This document shows, in pieces, positions 1-8,626 of a DNA stretch of 64,000 nt. The DNA is from Plantimonas leprariae (GTDB taxonomy: Bacteria > Pseudomonadota > Alphaproteobacteria > Rhizobiales > Rhizobiaceae). Position 1 is the first letter of the stretch. Every line of letters begins with the position of its first letter. The stretch spans positions 186,001-250,000 of the forward strand of contig NZ_VZDO01000004.1 in assembly GCF_008802405.1 (NCBI RefSeq). Direction: 5' to 3'. Both the position numbers and the translations under genes were made by a program. The notes beneath the pieces were generated by a model that saw only the letters and a list, made by a program, of their open reading frames with translations, made no database searches and was not told where the DNA came from.

Positions 1-230
1 CCATCTGCTCCTCCATCGCATCCGCCGCGACAGGCACGGCCGTGCGGATGAGATGGGAAGGACGCCCAGGTTCCGCCAGCGCGCATCGGATCGATGACGG
101 AATCGTTTCCGTTCCACTGCGAGTGGAAGCGATAGCTTCGAGAAACCAGCCGGTGAAACGAAAACCGTCGCGAACGCGCTACTTCGGCTCGCGAATCCTT
201 TCTAGGATCGCTCGTCGACTCAAGCGAAGG

Positions 231-950
231 ATGAATCGTAACCCGATGACCGCCAAGAAGGACGCCCTCCAGTACGGGGCGCTTCCCTATCTGATCGAGA
301 ATGGCGAGCTGCGCGTCCTTCTCGTCACATCGCGGGGCACGGGGCGCTGGATCATTCCGAAGGGCTGGCCGATGAAAGGCAAGCGTCCGCACGAAGCCGC
401 GGCGCAGGAGGCGTTCGAGGAGGCCGGCGTCGTCGGCAAGGCGCGGCGGAAGCCGATCGGCGCCTACGAATACGACAAATATGCGCTCGACGGTTCCTTC
501 GTCCGCTGCACGGTCCGGGTCTTTCCTTTGCCGGTGGAAACGCTGACCGACGACTGGAAGGAGGTGCTCCAGCGCCGGCGGCAGTGGTTCGGCCGGGAAA
601 CAGCGGCGGGGCTCGTCGAGGAACCCGACCTCCGCGAGCTGTTGCGGACCTACCAGCCCGGCAAGGTGCCGTCAGGTGAACAGCCGCTCGAACAGGAGGG
701 AAAATCCCTCGAAGACGAAGGCGCCCATCAGACCGAGAACGGCGATCGAAAGGGCCGTAAGCAGAAGGCCAAGCAGCGCCCAGACCCCGTCCTGCTCCAG
801 AAGCGCAAGCGAAAAAAAGCAGATCGCGATCGCCGGAAGCATGTTGCCAAGCGGGATCGGCAGGAAAAGCACGATCGCCATCAGGAGGCAGGCGATCCCG
901 ATGAGGTACTCGGAGGGCGCGCGGACGAGAACGGTCAGCCGCGGTCGTAG
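231..950 (+). CDS. NUDIX hydrolase with an unusual antisense-overlapping tail
   Basis: A NUDIX-family pyrophosphohydrolase, probably acting on a nucleoside-diphosphate-linked substrate in the cytoplasm. The NUDIX box lies at about residues 45-70 and keeps the metal-binding EExG core (QEAFEEAGV), preceded by the PKGWPMKGK segment typical of a diphosphoinositol-polyphosphate-like subgroup. The usual domain ends near LRELLRTYQPG, about 145 residues. Here the frame runs on for about 95 further residues that are almost all charged and lie antisense to exoD. ATG at 231 follows GCGAAGG directly and ATG at 246 is an equally possible start; the open frame upstream looks non-coding. A one-base shift near 661-676 would give a TGA at 677-679, so the tail may reflect a frameshift or lost stop. 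The substrate is not predictable. Confidence 0.8.
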   Translation: MNRNPMTAKKDALQYGALPYLIENGELRVLLVTSRGTGRWIIPKGWPMKGKRPHEAAAQEAFEEAGVVGKARRKPIGAYEYDKYALDGSFVRCTVRVFPLPVETLTDDWKEVLQRRRQWFGRETAAGLVEEPDLRELLRTYQPGKVPSGEQPLEQEGKSLEDEGAHQTENGDRKGRKQKAKQRPDPVLLQKRKRKKADRDRRKHVAKRDRQEKHDRHQEAGDPDEVLGGRADENGQPRS

Positions 951-1304
951 CAGCTTCTCGGCCCGCTGGATCCAGGGCACGACGCGGGTGATCATGGTCT
1001 CGAAGTCGGCGCGCGGCATGGATCGGTTCGCGATGACCCCGGGCAGCCACGGCGAGCGCCCGAAGCTCAGTTGCGCGGCGAGGATCACCAGCGGCGCGCC
1101 GAGGATCGCGGACGTGCCCGGAATGGCGGGAAGCGCGTTCGGGATCGCGAAGATCAGCATCAACGCCCCGAAGGCGCGGTCCTGCAGCGCCATGACGAGA
1201 TCCGCGACCGAGACCCGCGCGCGGGTCTCGTCGGCAGCCATGGCTTCGAGGATATCGGCGAGCGTTCGCTTGGCCGGGGGCGGCGGCAGGGCTCCGTCGT
1301 CCAT
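672..1304 (-). CDS. exoD: ExoD-family exopolysaccharide synthesis membrane protein
   Basis: A 210-aa integral membrane protein of the ExoD family, named for a Sinorhizobium locus affecting exopolysaccharide production and alkali tolerance; the biochemical role is unknown. A soluble N-terminus of about 35 residues (LADILEAMAADETR) precedes the family hallmark FGALMLIFAIPNALPAIPGTS, and at least four hydrophobic segments follow, the last near the C-terminus (GLLLTALSIAVLGLMGAFVF). The length is normal for the family. The gene is convergent with the NUDIX gene and overlaps its open frame by 279 bases. Upstream it is separated by 97 bases from the end of kup on the same strand, so read-through from kup is possible. 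Confidence 0.88.
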   Translation of the reverse strand: MDDGALPPPPAKRTLADILEAMAADETRARVSVADLVMALQDRAFGALMLIFAIPNALPAIPGTSAILGAPLVILAAQLSFGRSPWLPGVIANRSMPRADFETMITRVVPWIQRAEKLLRPRLTVLVRAPSEYLIGIACLLMAIVLFLPIPLGNMLPAIAICFFSLALLEQDGVWALLGLLLTALSIAVLGLMGAFVFEGFSLLFERLFT

Positions 1305-1401
1305 GCTTGGTTCAGCGCTCGCTTCCTGCTGCGATCCGGGGCATTTGCACGCGTTGCGTGACGAATGAAAGTCGCCGCGGCGGCTTCGTGTTCCCTAGGC
1401 G

Positions 1402-3300
1402 CTAAATGGTGAACTGCTGTCCCATTTCGACCACGCGGTTCGTCGGCAGACAGTAGTAATTCGACGTATCGGCGGCGGACAGCGCGAGCGTGATATAGAG
1501 CCGGTCCTGCCACTGCGGCATGCCGACATTCGCGGTGGCGCGGAACACCCGGCGCGACAGGAAGAACGAGGTCGACATGATCTCGAACTTCAGCCCCTTC
1601 TTCTTCGCCAGCGAGAAGGCCTTCGGCACGTTCGGCTCCTCCATGTAGCCGAAGGTGAGGAAGACGCGCGTGAAGAGTTCGGACGCCTGCTCGATCCGCA
1701 CGCGATCCTCAAGCGGCACGCGGGGCGTGTTCTCCACAATGATCGTCATGATGATGTTGCGTTCGTGGAGCACGCCGTTGTGCTTCAGGTTGTGCATCAG
1801 GGCGCTCGGCGCCATCTGCGTGTCGGAGGTGAGGAACACCGCCGTTCCCCGCGCCCGCGCCGGCTGCGAGCGCTCCAGCATGTGCGTGAGGTCGGTCAGC
1901 GCGATGCTCTCGCGCCGCGCTTTCGCGTAGACGATCCGCGTGCCGCGCATCCAGGTCCACATGATGACCGTCAGCCCGGTCGCGAGGCCGAGCGGCGCGT
2001 AGCCGCCGTCGAGCACCTTCAGGAGATTCGACCCGAGGAAGATGCATTCCAGGAGGACGAAGGGGATCATCGTCAGGAGCGCCAGCGGCAGCTTCCACTT
2101 CCAGCACTTCCAAAGGAAGATGACGGTCAGGATCGACGTCCCGATCATGTTGCCGGTGACGGCGATGCCGTAGGCGCTGGCAAGGCGGCCCGAGGTCTGG
2201 AACGACAGCACCAGCACCATCACGCCGATGAACAGGAGGAAGTTCACCTTCGGCATGTAGATCTGGCCGAACTGCTCCTCCGACGTGTGGAGGATCTCGA
2301 GGCGCGGCACCAGGCCGAGCTGGACCGCCTGCTGCGTCAGCGAGAAGGCGCCGGTGATCACCGCCTGGCTGGCGATCACGGTCGCCATCGTGGCGAGGAT
2401 CACCAGCGGCAGCCGGCCCCATTCCGGCGCCATCAGGAAGAACGGGTTCTCAAGCGCGGCCTGATCCTTCATGATCAGCGCGCCCTGGCCGAGATAGTTG
2501 AGCGCAAGCGCCGGGAACACGAGGAACACCCAAGCGACGCGGATCGGTTTGCGGCCGAAATGGCCCATGTCGGCGTAGAGCGCCTCCGCGCCGGTGATCG
2601 CCAGGAACACCGATCCGAGGACGATCAGCGCCAGGAAGCCGTGCTCGATCAGGAAGAAGAAGGCGCTGAGCGGGTTCAGCGCCAGGAGGATGTCGGGCCG
2701 GTCGCCGATATGGACGATGCCGAGCACGCCGATCACGACGAACCAGACGAGGGTGATCGGGCCGAAGAACACCGATATCCGCCCCGTGCCGCGGCTTTGC
2801 ACCGCGAACAGCCCGATCAGGATGACGATGGTGATCGGCAGGACCCAATGGTCGAAGACCGGCGTCACGAGCTTCAGGCCCTCGACCGCCGACAGAACGG
2901 AAATCGCCGGCGTGATGATCGCATCGCCGTAGAACAGCGAGGCGCCGATGATGCCGATGATCGCCAGGAACATCTTGCGGCCGAGAACGCGCTGCACCAG
3001 CGCCAGCAGCGAGAGGGTGCCGCCTTCGCCATTGTTGTCGGCTTGGAGGACGAGGATGATGTACTTCACGGTGACGATGAGCGTCAGCGCCCAGAAGAGC
3101 AACGAGACGACGCCGATCACCTCGCTGTCGAGCAGACCGTCCGCGGCCGAATGGACGACGGCCTCGCGCAGCGCGTAGAGCGGGCTGGTGCCGATGTCGC
3201 CGTAGACGACGCCGATGCAGCCGAGCAGCAGCTTCCAGAACCCGGAACTGACGTGGTCCTGCTCGGAAACCGCGTGCGGATGATCTGCTTCGACGGCCAA
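1402..3300 (-). CDS. kup: Kup-type low-affinity potassium transporter
   Basis: Kup/HAK/KT family K+ uptake protein, probably a K+/H+ symporter in the inner membrane. The 632-aa length is normal for the family. The N-terminus carries the diagnostic GDIGTSPLYALRE at about residues 34-46. About twelve hydrophobic segments follow over residues 20-455, and a soluble C-terminal region makes up the last 150 or so residues, ending in the usual NYYCLPTNRVVEMG-type tail. The start MAVEADHPHAV leaves a short hydrophilic leader before the first membrane segment, as in relatives. The gene has 258 bases of non-coding DNA upstream, which should hold its own promoter; I found no recognisable riboswitch there. 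Confidence 0.95.
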   Translation of the reverse strand: MAVEADHPHAVSEQDHVSSGFWKLLLGCIGVVYGDIGTSPLYALREAVVHSAADGLLDSEVIGVVSLLFWALTLIVTVKYIILVLQADNNGEGGTLSLLALVQRVLGRKMFLAIIGIIGASLFYGDAIITPAISVLSAVEGLKLVTPVFDHWVLPITIVILIGLFAVQSRGTGRISVFFGPITLVWFVVIGVLGIVHIGDRPDILLALNPLSAFFFLIEHGFLALIVLGSVFLAITGAEALYADMGHFGRKPIRVAWVFLVFPALALNYLGQGALIMKDQAALENPFFLMAPEWGRLPLVILATMATVIASQAVITGAFSLTQQAVQLGLVPRLEILHTSEEQFGQIYMPKVNFLLFIGVMVLVLSFQTSGRLASAYGIAVTGNMIGTSILTVIFLWKCWKWKLPLALLTMIPFVLLECIFLGSNLLKVLDGGYAPLGLATGLTVIMWTWMRGTRIVYAKARRESIALTDLTHMLERSQPARARGTAVFLTSDTQMAPSALMHNLKHNGVLHERNIIMTIIVENTPRVPLEDRVRIEQASELFTRVFLTFGYMEEPNVPKAFSLAKKKGLKFEIMSTSFFLSRRVFRATANVGMPQWQDRLYITLALSAADTSNYYCLPTNRVVEMGQQFTI

Positions 3301-3558
3301 TCAGCTTCTCCGGGCCGCGACCTCTATCCCGACGAACCGGGAAGCGGCGCAACCTTCCGATGGCGTCGTTCGGACTCGGTCCCGAGGCCGGAGGAACGCC
3401 GGGCCGCTTGGAATAGCAAATCGCACCGCATTGCAACTGAACTCTCGGCACAGTTGGTATGCAGCGCTGCACATGCATAAGGCAAACGATCGGAAGCCGG
3501 AAAGTAATGGGCCGCTCGACCGCTTCAAGCGGATGCGGCATCGACGGCCGGCGCGGGG

Positions 3559-4227
3559 CTAACCCGCGAACGGCGCATGGAAATCGACCCGGAACGGCCC
3601 GCCTGTCGCGTCCTCCACGAACAATGCCAGACTGCCGATCCGGAGCGGGGTGCCCTCGAAGGATGCGAAGCGGCGGCGCAGTTCGGTTTCCGCCACCGAC
3701 GCCTCCGGATCGGCGAGCGAACCGGTGAGCGTCATATGGAAGCGGAAGTCCTCCTGCACGAACGGATAACCCCAGCGATCGAGATGCGCGAGCTGGCGCG
3801 CGGAAAGGCGTTCGGGACGTCGGCGGGCGCGCTCGGCTTCCCCCAACGGCGCGCGGAAGGGCTCGAAGGCCGACAGGACGTCGCCTTCGAGATCCGCGAG
3901 TTCGGAAGCCGGTCCATCTGGCACGAGAGCGTGGAAGCCGCCGAGCCGCGCGAGAACGATGTGCGGCAGCGCGAAGGCAGCGCGCCCGGCCGCGAAGCGG
4001 CCGAGGGCGTCCCGCACCTCGTCCATCGTCACGCCGTCCGCGAGGCGAAACGGCGCGCGCATCGTCGCATGGAAGCCGTAGCGCGCCGGTTCCGCGACCA
4101 GCGGGTCGATTGCGGCATCGGCGGCACGAGTCGGCTCGCCCGTGAAGGCGTCCCGGCCGAGCCACAGCGCCGCCGCGCGGGTCAGCGGATCGTCGGCGGG
4201 CGGCGTGAAGTAGACGGCGGCGCGCAT
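3559..4227 (-). CDS. DUF1045-type 2H phosphoesterase-like protein
   Basis: A 222-aa protein of the DUF1045 family, often annotated as a phosphonate metabolism protein and placed in the 2H phosphoesterase superfamily. Both catalytic HxT motifs are visible: FHATMRAPF (His53, Thr55) and FHMTLTGSL (His164, Thr166). The N-terminus MRAAVYFTPP is the usual family start. It begins 10 bases after the stop of the PHP-domain gene upstream, so the two are probably co-transcribed and may both act on a phosphate ester. No other phn (C-P lyase) genes are in the window, so a phosphonate role is not supported by context. Confidence 0.85.
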   Translation of the reverse strand: MRAAVYFTPPADDPLTRAAALWLGRDAFTGEPTRAADAAIDPLVAEPARYGFHATMRAPFRLADGVTMDEVRDALGRFAAGRAAFALPHIVLARLGGFHALVPDGPASELADLEGDVLSAFEPFRAPLGEAERARRRPERLSARQLAHLDRWGYPFVQEDFRFHMTLTGSLADPEASVAETELRRRFASFEGTPLRIGSLALFVEDATGGPFRVDFHAPFAG

Positions 4228-4237
4228 CGGCCGCCGC

Positions 4238-5137
4238 TCAGCCGAGATGGACCGGGTTCGTCCAGGCCTGCCGGCCGCTCTCGTCCATGACGACGACGCG
4301 GAACCAGTCGCCGCGGAACCGCTCCAGCGGCAGTTCGGCCTGGGTCAGCCCGTCGCCGCCGACATATTCCGCCCGCGAGCCGCGCCCGACGACCGCGATG
4401 CCGCGCGCCGGCGAGCAGGCGACGCGCACCTTGTCGCCGTCGACATGCACATCCTCCAGCACCGGGCCGCGCGAGGAATAGAAGTCGCCGCGCTTCATCG
4501 CGGCGAGGATCGCGTCCGGCTCGTTCGTCTCGCTCTTCACCATCATCCAGCCACCGCACCAGTCCGGCGACTTGAAGTGCGCGTCGTCGGAGGCGTAGGC
4601 GAGCAGGCGGTGGCCTTCGCTGAGCAGGGCGTCGAGCAGCGCCGTGCCGTCGCCGCGGTCGCATTCCACCGCGCAGCCGGTGTTCCAGATCTCCACCGAA
4701 TGGGCGATCTCCGCCATCTGCCGCCCGTCCTCGATCGAGAGGCCGGACCATTGCGGATGCGCGATGCCGAGGAAGGCTCCCGCCGCGACGGCGCGTTTCG
4801 CCAGCGCCACGGCGTCCTCGTCCTTGCCGAGCGGCGCGAAGTCGAGCGGCAGGCCGCAGGCGAGCAGGTGCCAGATCTCGCCGTGGCTGTTCGCCGGCGC
4901 GTGGATCTCCGCCCCGAAGATCGTGGTGAAGCGGTCCGTACGGAGAGCGGAAGTGTCGACGACGGGGAATCCGAACCGCTCGAGGAAATGGTCCGACAGG
5001 CACAGGAAGTCGTAGCCCGCCTCGGCATAGACGCGGCACACCTCTTTCGGCGAGCGCGCGCCGTCCGATCGCGTCGAATGGGTGTGGATGTTGCCGCGGC
5101 GGAATCGGCCGGGCCGGGCGAAGGCGGAAAGGGTCAT
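4238..5137 (-). CDS. PHP-domain metal-dependent phosphoesterase
   Basis: A 299-aa member of the PHP family (polymerase and histidinol phosphatase fold), likely hydrolysing a phosphate ester with bound metal. Metal ligands are visible as NIHTHSTRSDG (His18, His20), LSDHF (residues 48-51), an internal GIAHPQWSG and a later SDDAHFKSPDW. The frame is open upstream to 5233, but the family start is MTLSAFARPGRF at 5137, followed closely by the first metal motif. It is 10 bases upstream of the DUF1045 gene and divergent from the membrane protein gene at 5365. The substrate is unknown. Confidence 0.85.
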   Translation of the reverse strand: MTLSAFARPGRFRRGNIHTHSTRSDGARSPKEVCRVYAEAGYDFLCLSDHFLERFGFPVVDTSALRTDRFTTIFGAEIHAPANSHGEIWHLLACGLPLDFAPLGKDEDAVALAKRAVAAGAFLGIAHPQWSGLSIEDGRQMAEIAHSVEIWNTGCAVECDRGDGTALLDALLSEGHRLLAYASDDAHFKSPDWCGGWMMVKSETNEPDAILAAMKRGDFYSSRGPVLEDVHVDGDKVRVACSPARGIAVVGRGSRAEYVGGDGLTQAELPLERFRGDWFRVVVMDESGRQAWTNPVHLG

Positions 5138-5292
5138 GGCTGGCGTTCTGGCATGGCGGGATGACGAACTCCTGACAGCGATCCGCCCGCGCTGTCCAGA
5201 GCGTCCTTTCGCCGGCGCCGCCGCGTTCATCATCTCCGCGGTTTGCCGGGCAGCACGCGGGCCATGGCGCTATCGGCTGCCGCCGCCGCGCC

Positions 5293-5308
5293 TTAATATC
5301 TGCTTAAC
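5293..5308 (+). promoter_or_regulatory. CtrA-type binding site upstream of the 5365 operon
   Basis: TTAA (5293-5296), seven bases, then TTAAC (5304-5308): an exact match to the CtrA consensus TTAA-N7-TTAAC. It lies 57 bases upstream of the ATG at 5365, a distance like that of the other consensus copy before ddl. CtrA is the alphaproteobacterial cell-cycle response regulator. Control by CtrA is inferred from the motif only. Confidence 0.6.
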
Positions 5309-5364
5309 CGGAAAAAATCGGGTTCGAGTCGCGGCGATCGTCCGCCACTTGGTGCGGAGCGTCC

Positions 5365-6639
5365 ATGTCGAAGTCGCAATCCTACCTGCTTCGCGGGCAG
5401 ATCAACCGGCTCGAAGTCACGACGCAGGTGACGCTTTCGGTTCTCGCGCTCGGCAGCGGCGTGTTTACCTATCTCGGCGTCCGGGAACTGCTGGACGGCT
5501 CGCCGACCACCGTCTTCCTCGGCGCTGTGATCTACTCCTCGGCGGTTTCGGTCGCGATCTACGCCTTCTGGAGCTACCTGATGCGGCTGATGCCGCATGT
5601 GCGCGGCAGCCGCGGCCTCCTTTACGTCGCGATGGCGCTCGGCGCGGCGATGATCATGGCGATGTCGTCCTGGCTGAACGCCTCGGCGCTGGCCGGCGCG
5701 GCGGCGCTGGAGCAGCATCTCGCCAACACGACCGAGGAATATCAGCAGCGCTTCAACGCCGCGAACGAGAATGCGCTCGCCGCCCAGAGCCTCCTGCCGG
5801 ACATCCAGCTCGCCTCGCAGCGATTCGCCGGGCTCGCCGACGTCGAGCGGCAGTCGGGCGCGCTCACCGGCACGTCGGGCTCCGGCACCGTGGTGCAGCT
5901 TCTCTCGCAGATGTCGGCCCAGCTCGGCGGCCTGCAGCAGGAGATCACCGAATCGCGCCAGGCCGTCGACGTGCTCTTCGCCGACGGCTCGAAGCGGCTC
6001 GCCACCATGCGCGAGCTCGTGTCCTCGTCCGGCCCGATCGCCGAGCGCTCGAACGCCTATGCGGAGGAAGCGGTGAAGCTGTCGGGGCTGATCACGGCGC
6101 TGCAGCAGACCTCCGTCGCGCCGGCGGTCAAGCGGGCGGCGGACGATCTCGGCAAGAGCTTCATCGCGCCGGTCGCGGACGGCGTCGACGCGACGCTCCA
6201 GACCCGCCAGACCGAAGTCGTCGGCAAGGTCGAGGCCGCCGTGAAGGCGCAGAGCACCGCGCTCGCGAGGGCCGCCGACGAGATCCTCTCACGGCCCGTC
6301 GTCGAGCCGCTGCGCTTCACGCCGCTTTCCGCTCCGGAGGCGGTGATCCGCTACGCCGCGGACTTCCTGCCGTCCTGGGCGGGAGCCATCGCGATCGACC
6401 TCGTGCCGGGCGTCCTGATCTTCATCCTCTGCGTCGTGCAGGACGTGATCCGGCGCGAGGACGGTACCGCGGCGGAGACCGAGGAGATGAGCTCGGTCGA
6501 TCTCATGCGGGCGCTGAAGATCCAGCGCCAGTTGCGGCAGGCGGAGGACGAGGCGGACGGCGTGGTCGTCGAGCGCGACGACATCGTGCAGCAGAACCAG
6601 CCGCACGGTCCCGCCTATCCCAGAACCGTGGTTCGCTAG
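5365..6639 (+). CDS. Polytopic membrane protein with long coiled region, function unknown
   Basis: I do not recognise a named family. The 424-aa protein has three hydrophobic segments near the N-terminus (about residues 21-38, 49-73 and 85-112), a roughly 220-residue Ala/Gln/Glu-rich region likely to be helical or coiled coil, a fourth membrane segment at about 338-360, and an acidic cytoplasmic tail (RREDGTAAETEEMSS onward). This layout recalls structural or signalling membrane proteins. The ATG at 5365 is the first in frame after a CtrA-type site. The next gene, a membrane-anchored ClpP-like protein, starts 3 bases after the stop, so the two almost certainly form an operon. Confidence 0.8.
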   Translation: MSKSQSYLLRGQINRLEVTTQVTLSVLALGSGVFTYLGVRELLDGSPTTVFLGAVIYSSAVSVAIYAFWSYLMRLMPHVRGSRGLLYVAMALGAAMIMAMSSWLNASALAGAAALEQHLANTTEEYQQRFNAANENALAAQSLLPDIQLASQRFAGLADVERQSGALTGTSGSGTVVQLLSQMSAQLGGLQQEITESRQAVDVLFADGSKRLATMRELVSSSGPIAERSNAYAEEAVKLSGLITALQQTSVAPAVKRAADDLGKSFIAPVADGVDATLQTRQTEVVGKVEAAVKAQSTALARAADEILSRPVVEPLRFTPLSAPEAVIRYAADFLPSWAGAIAIDLVPGVLIFILCVVQDVIRREDGTAAETEEMSSVDLMRALKIQRQLRQAEDEADGVVVERDDIVQQNQPHGPAYPRTVVR

Positions 6640-6642
6640 CGG

Positions 6643-7533
6643 ATGGTCGGCGACGAATATTCGCCGGGCGCGGTGGAGCGGCTGTTCCGCCGCATTCCGG
6701 ACGGTGCGATCCTGCGCGCTGTCTTCTTCGTTCTCCTGGCGCTCGCCGTCGGTGTCATCGGGCAGGACTACCGCACGATGGCGCTCGCAGACGCGGACAG
6801 GGCGCGCACCGAGCGCACCGAGCCGCTGCCGCTGGCGCCGCCGAAGCCCGGCGACCAGATCCGGCCTTTCCTGCCGAGGACGATCCCCGTCGCGCCGGAT
6901 CGCGGCGAGCCGCGACTGCCCGGCTACGACGCGCCGGCGGCGACGGCCGCGATGAGCCAGCCGATGCAGTTCCGGATGGCGGCCGACCGCGCCGCCACGG
7001 CGGTCGGGCGGATCGATGTCGGCACGGCGGAAGCGTTCGGCGCGTTCCTCGACGGGGAGGGCAGAGGCGTGAAGTCGCTGATCCTGCATTCGCCGGGCGG
7101 TTCGGTCGAGGACGCGATGGCGATGGCGCGGCTCGCCCGCGAGCGGAAGCTCGAAATGCTGGTGCCGGCGGACGGCTACTGCGCCTCGGCCTGCCCGCTG
7201 TTCTTCGCCGGCGGCCGCTACCGCGCGGCCGGCGACCATGCCTGGATCGGCCTGCATCAGGTCTATGCGGTGGACGTGCCGGGCGTACCGCGCATGCGCG
7301 ATCTCGACCGCTCGATCTCGGACATCCAGGCCACCGTCGCGCGCTGCCAGCAACTGCTGCAGGAGATGGGCGTGAAGCCCGATATCTGGATCAAGGCAAT
7401 GCAGACGCCGCCGAACGACCTCTACGTCCTGACGCCGGACGAGCTTTCCATCTCGAACTACGTGACGAAGCCGGTGCAGGGGCCGCCGATGCCGCCGACA
7501 TCCACTTCGCCCGAACGGCCGTCCGCCGCCTGA
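6643..7533 (+). CDS. Membrane-anchored periplasmic ClpP-like serine hydrolase (COG3904 type)
   Basis: A 296-aa protein with one N-terminal membrane anchor (about residues 22-40), a proline-rich linker and a ClpP/crotonase-like domain. Visible features are the oxyanion-type segment LILHSPGGSVEDA (about 147-159), a probable nucleophile Ser182 in the motif CASAC, and His205 in WIGLHQVY, the arrangement of predicted periplasmic ClpP-class proteins (COG3904). A proteolytic role is inferred; no substrate is known. The tail from about residue 275 is Pro/Ser-rich. It is the second gene of the operon behind the CtrA-type site and ends 7 bases before the end of the convergent hydrolase gene. Confidence 0.82.
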   Translation: MVGDEYSPGAVERLFRRIPDGAILRAVFFVLLALAVGVIGQDYRTMALADADRARTERTEPLPLAPPKPGDQIRPFLPRTIPVAPDRGEPRLPGYDAPAATAAMSQPMQFRMAADRAATAVGRIDVGTAEAFGAFLDGEGRGVKSLILHSPGGSVEDAMAMARLARERKLEMLVPADGYCASACPLFFAGGRYRAAGDHAWIGLHQVYAVDVPGVPRMRDLDRSISDIQATVARCQQLLQEMGVKPDIWIKAMQTPPNDLYVLTPDELSISNYVTKPVQGPPMPPTSTSPERPSAA

Positions 7534-7540
7534 CCGGCGA

Positions 7541-8482
7541 TCAACCTTCCGGTGCGATGCGGTCCAGCCACCGTTCGAAGCTGCCAAGCGCGGCGGCGCG
7601 GATCGGTTCGATCTCGTTCAGCGTCTCGTGGCGCGCGCCCTCCTGCACCAGAAGCGTCACGTCGCGGCTGCCGGCGTGGCGGAGACCCCCGGCGAGGGCG
7701 TGCGCCGCCTCGCCGCGACGCGCCGCAGGGTCCTCCGTTCCGCCGAGCACGTGAACCGGAAGCCCATCCGGCAGGGCGGCCCAGGCGGCTTCGGTCGAGC
7801 CGCCGCGGATGAGTTCCAGGACGTCGAGCGCCATCGAGTTCGTCGGCGTCCAGCCGCAGAGCGGGTCGTTCAGATAGCGGTCGACCTGCGCCTCGTCGTG
7901 GCTCAGCCAGTCGCCGTCCGTCCGGCGGTTCTCGACGCTCCGCGCCCAGGCCTGGAAGGTCGAGCGCGCGAACAGATCGCTCGCGACGTCGGAGCCCTTC
8001 AGGGCGCGCTCCGCCTTCAGCGCGGCGACGCCCAGCCGCTCGCGGTAGCCGAAGGCTGGATCGGCGTTCCAGATCGCGAGGCCGGCAAGCTGCGGGCCGA
8101 GCCGGAGGGCGAAGTTCAGCGCCACGAGCCCGCCCATCGAATGGCCGAAGACGATGATCGGCAGGCCGCGCCGGTGCTCGGCCCGCGCCCGATCGAACAC
8201 CGCGCGGCAATCGCCGACGACCTTCGCTGCGCCGTCGCGCTTGGCGAAGCGGCGTAGCGGCGCGTCGGACGCGGTGGTCGAGCCGTGACCCCGGTGGTCG
8301 TGTGCGTAGACATGGAAGCCACGCTCCGCCATCTCGCCGGCGAAGCGCCCGTAGCGCTCGGCATGTTCGGCGAGACCGTGGAAGACGAGGAGGATGCCGC
8401 GCTCGTGCGCGCGGGCGTCGGCGCGAAAGACGTTGAGCAGCGCGCCGGTCGGGCTGTCGAGGCTGAAGCGATGGTCGAACAC
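7541..8482 (-). CDS. Alpha/beta hydrolase (lysophospholipase / monoacylglycerol lipase type)
   Basis: A serine hydrolase of the PldB / monoglyceride lipase group, probably cleaving acylglycerols or lysophospholipids. The oxyanion region is LLVFHGLAEHAERYG (about 31-45), the nucleophile elbow is GHSMGG (Ser115), and GTEDPAARR plus GARHETLNE supply the likely Asp and His. The frame stays open far upstream to 9640, but that part is antisense to the RNase T2 gene. I place the start at GTG 8482 (VFDHRFSLDS), just before conserved sequence; no strong ribosome site confirms it. It is divergent from the RNase T2 gene. Confidence 0.85.
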   Translation of the reverse strand: MFDHRFSLDSPTGALLNVFRADARAHERGILLVFHGLAEHAERYGRFAGEMAERGFHVYAHDHRGHGSTTASDAPLRRFAKRDGAAKVVGDCRAVFDRARAEHRRGLPIIVFGHSMGGLVALNFALRLGPQLAGLAIWNADPAFGYRERLGVAALKAERALKGSDVASDLFARSTFQAWARSVENRRTDGDWLSHDEAQVDRYLNDPLCGWTPTNSMALDVLELIRGGSTEAAWAALPDGLPVHVLGGTEDPAARRGEAAHALAGGLRHAGSRDVTLLVQEGARHETLNEIEPIRAAALGSFERWLDRIAPEG

Positions 8483-8626
8483 GGGCGCAACTCGCGGAAA
8501 GTCCGACGCAGTCTTCGCCGGCTGCTTCGATCGGCGCAAGCGCCGGTTTTCGTGGCCGGCGACGCCTTGCCAAATCGCCGCGACTCGGAAATGTTTCCGG
8601 TCTGTTCCGACAAGGAGAAGTCGCGG

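Noticed and set aside
1-230. Possible start of a divergent minus-strand gene at the left edge (ATG at 16 or GTG near 37)
   Set aside because: Only a few codons remain before the window edge, and several frames are open here with weak codon bias, so nothing can be supported.
1765-3480. Long plus-strand frame of 571 codons across kup
   Set aside because: It is antisense to kup; its charged, repetitive composition is typical of the complement of a membrane-protein gene in GC-rich DNA.
3301-3558. 75-residue minus-strand frame upstream of kup
   Set aside because: It has no ribosome site, poor codon bias and no recognisable features; the region is better read as the kup promoter.
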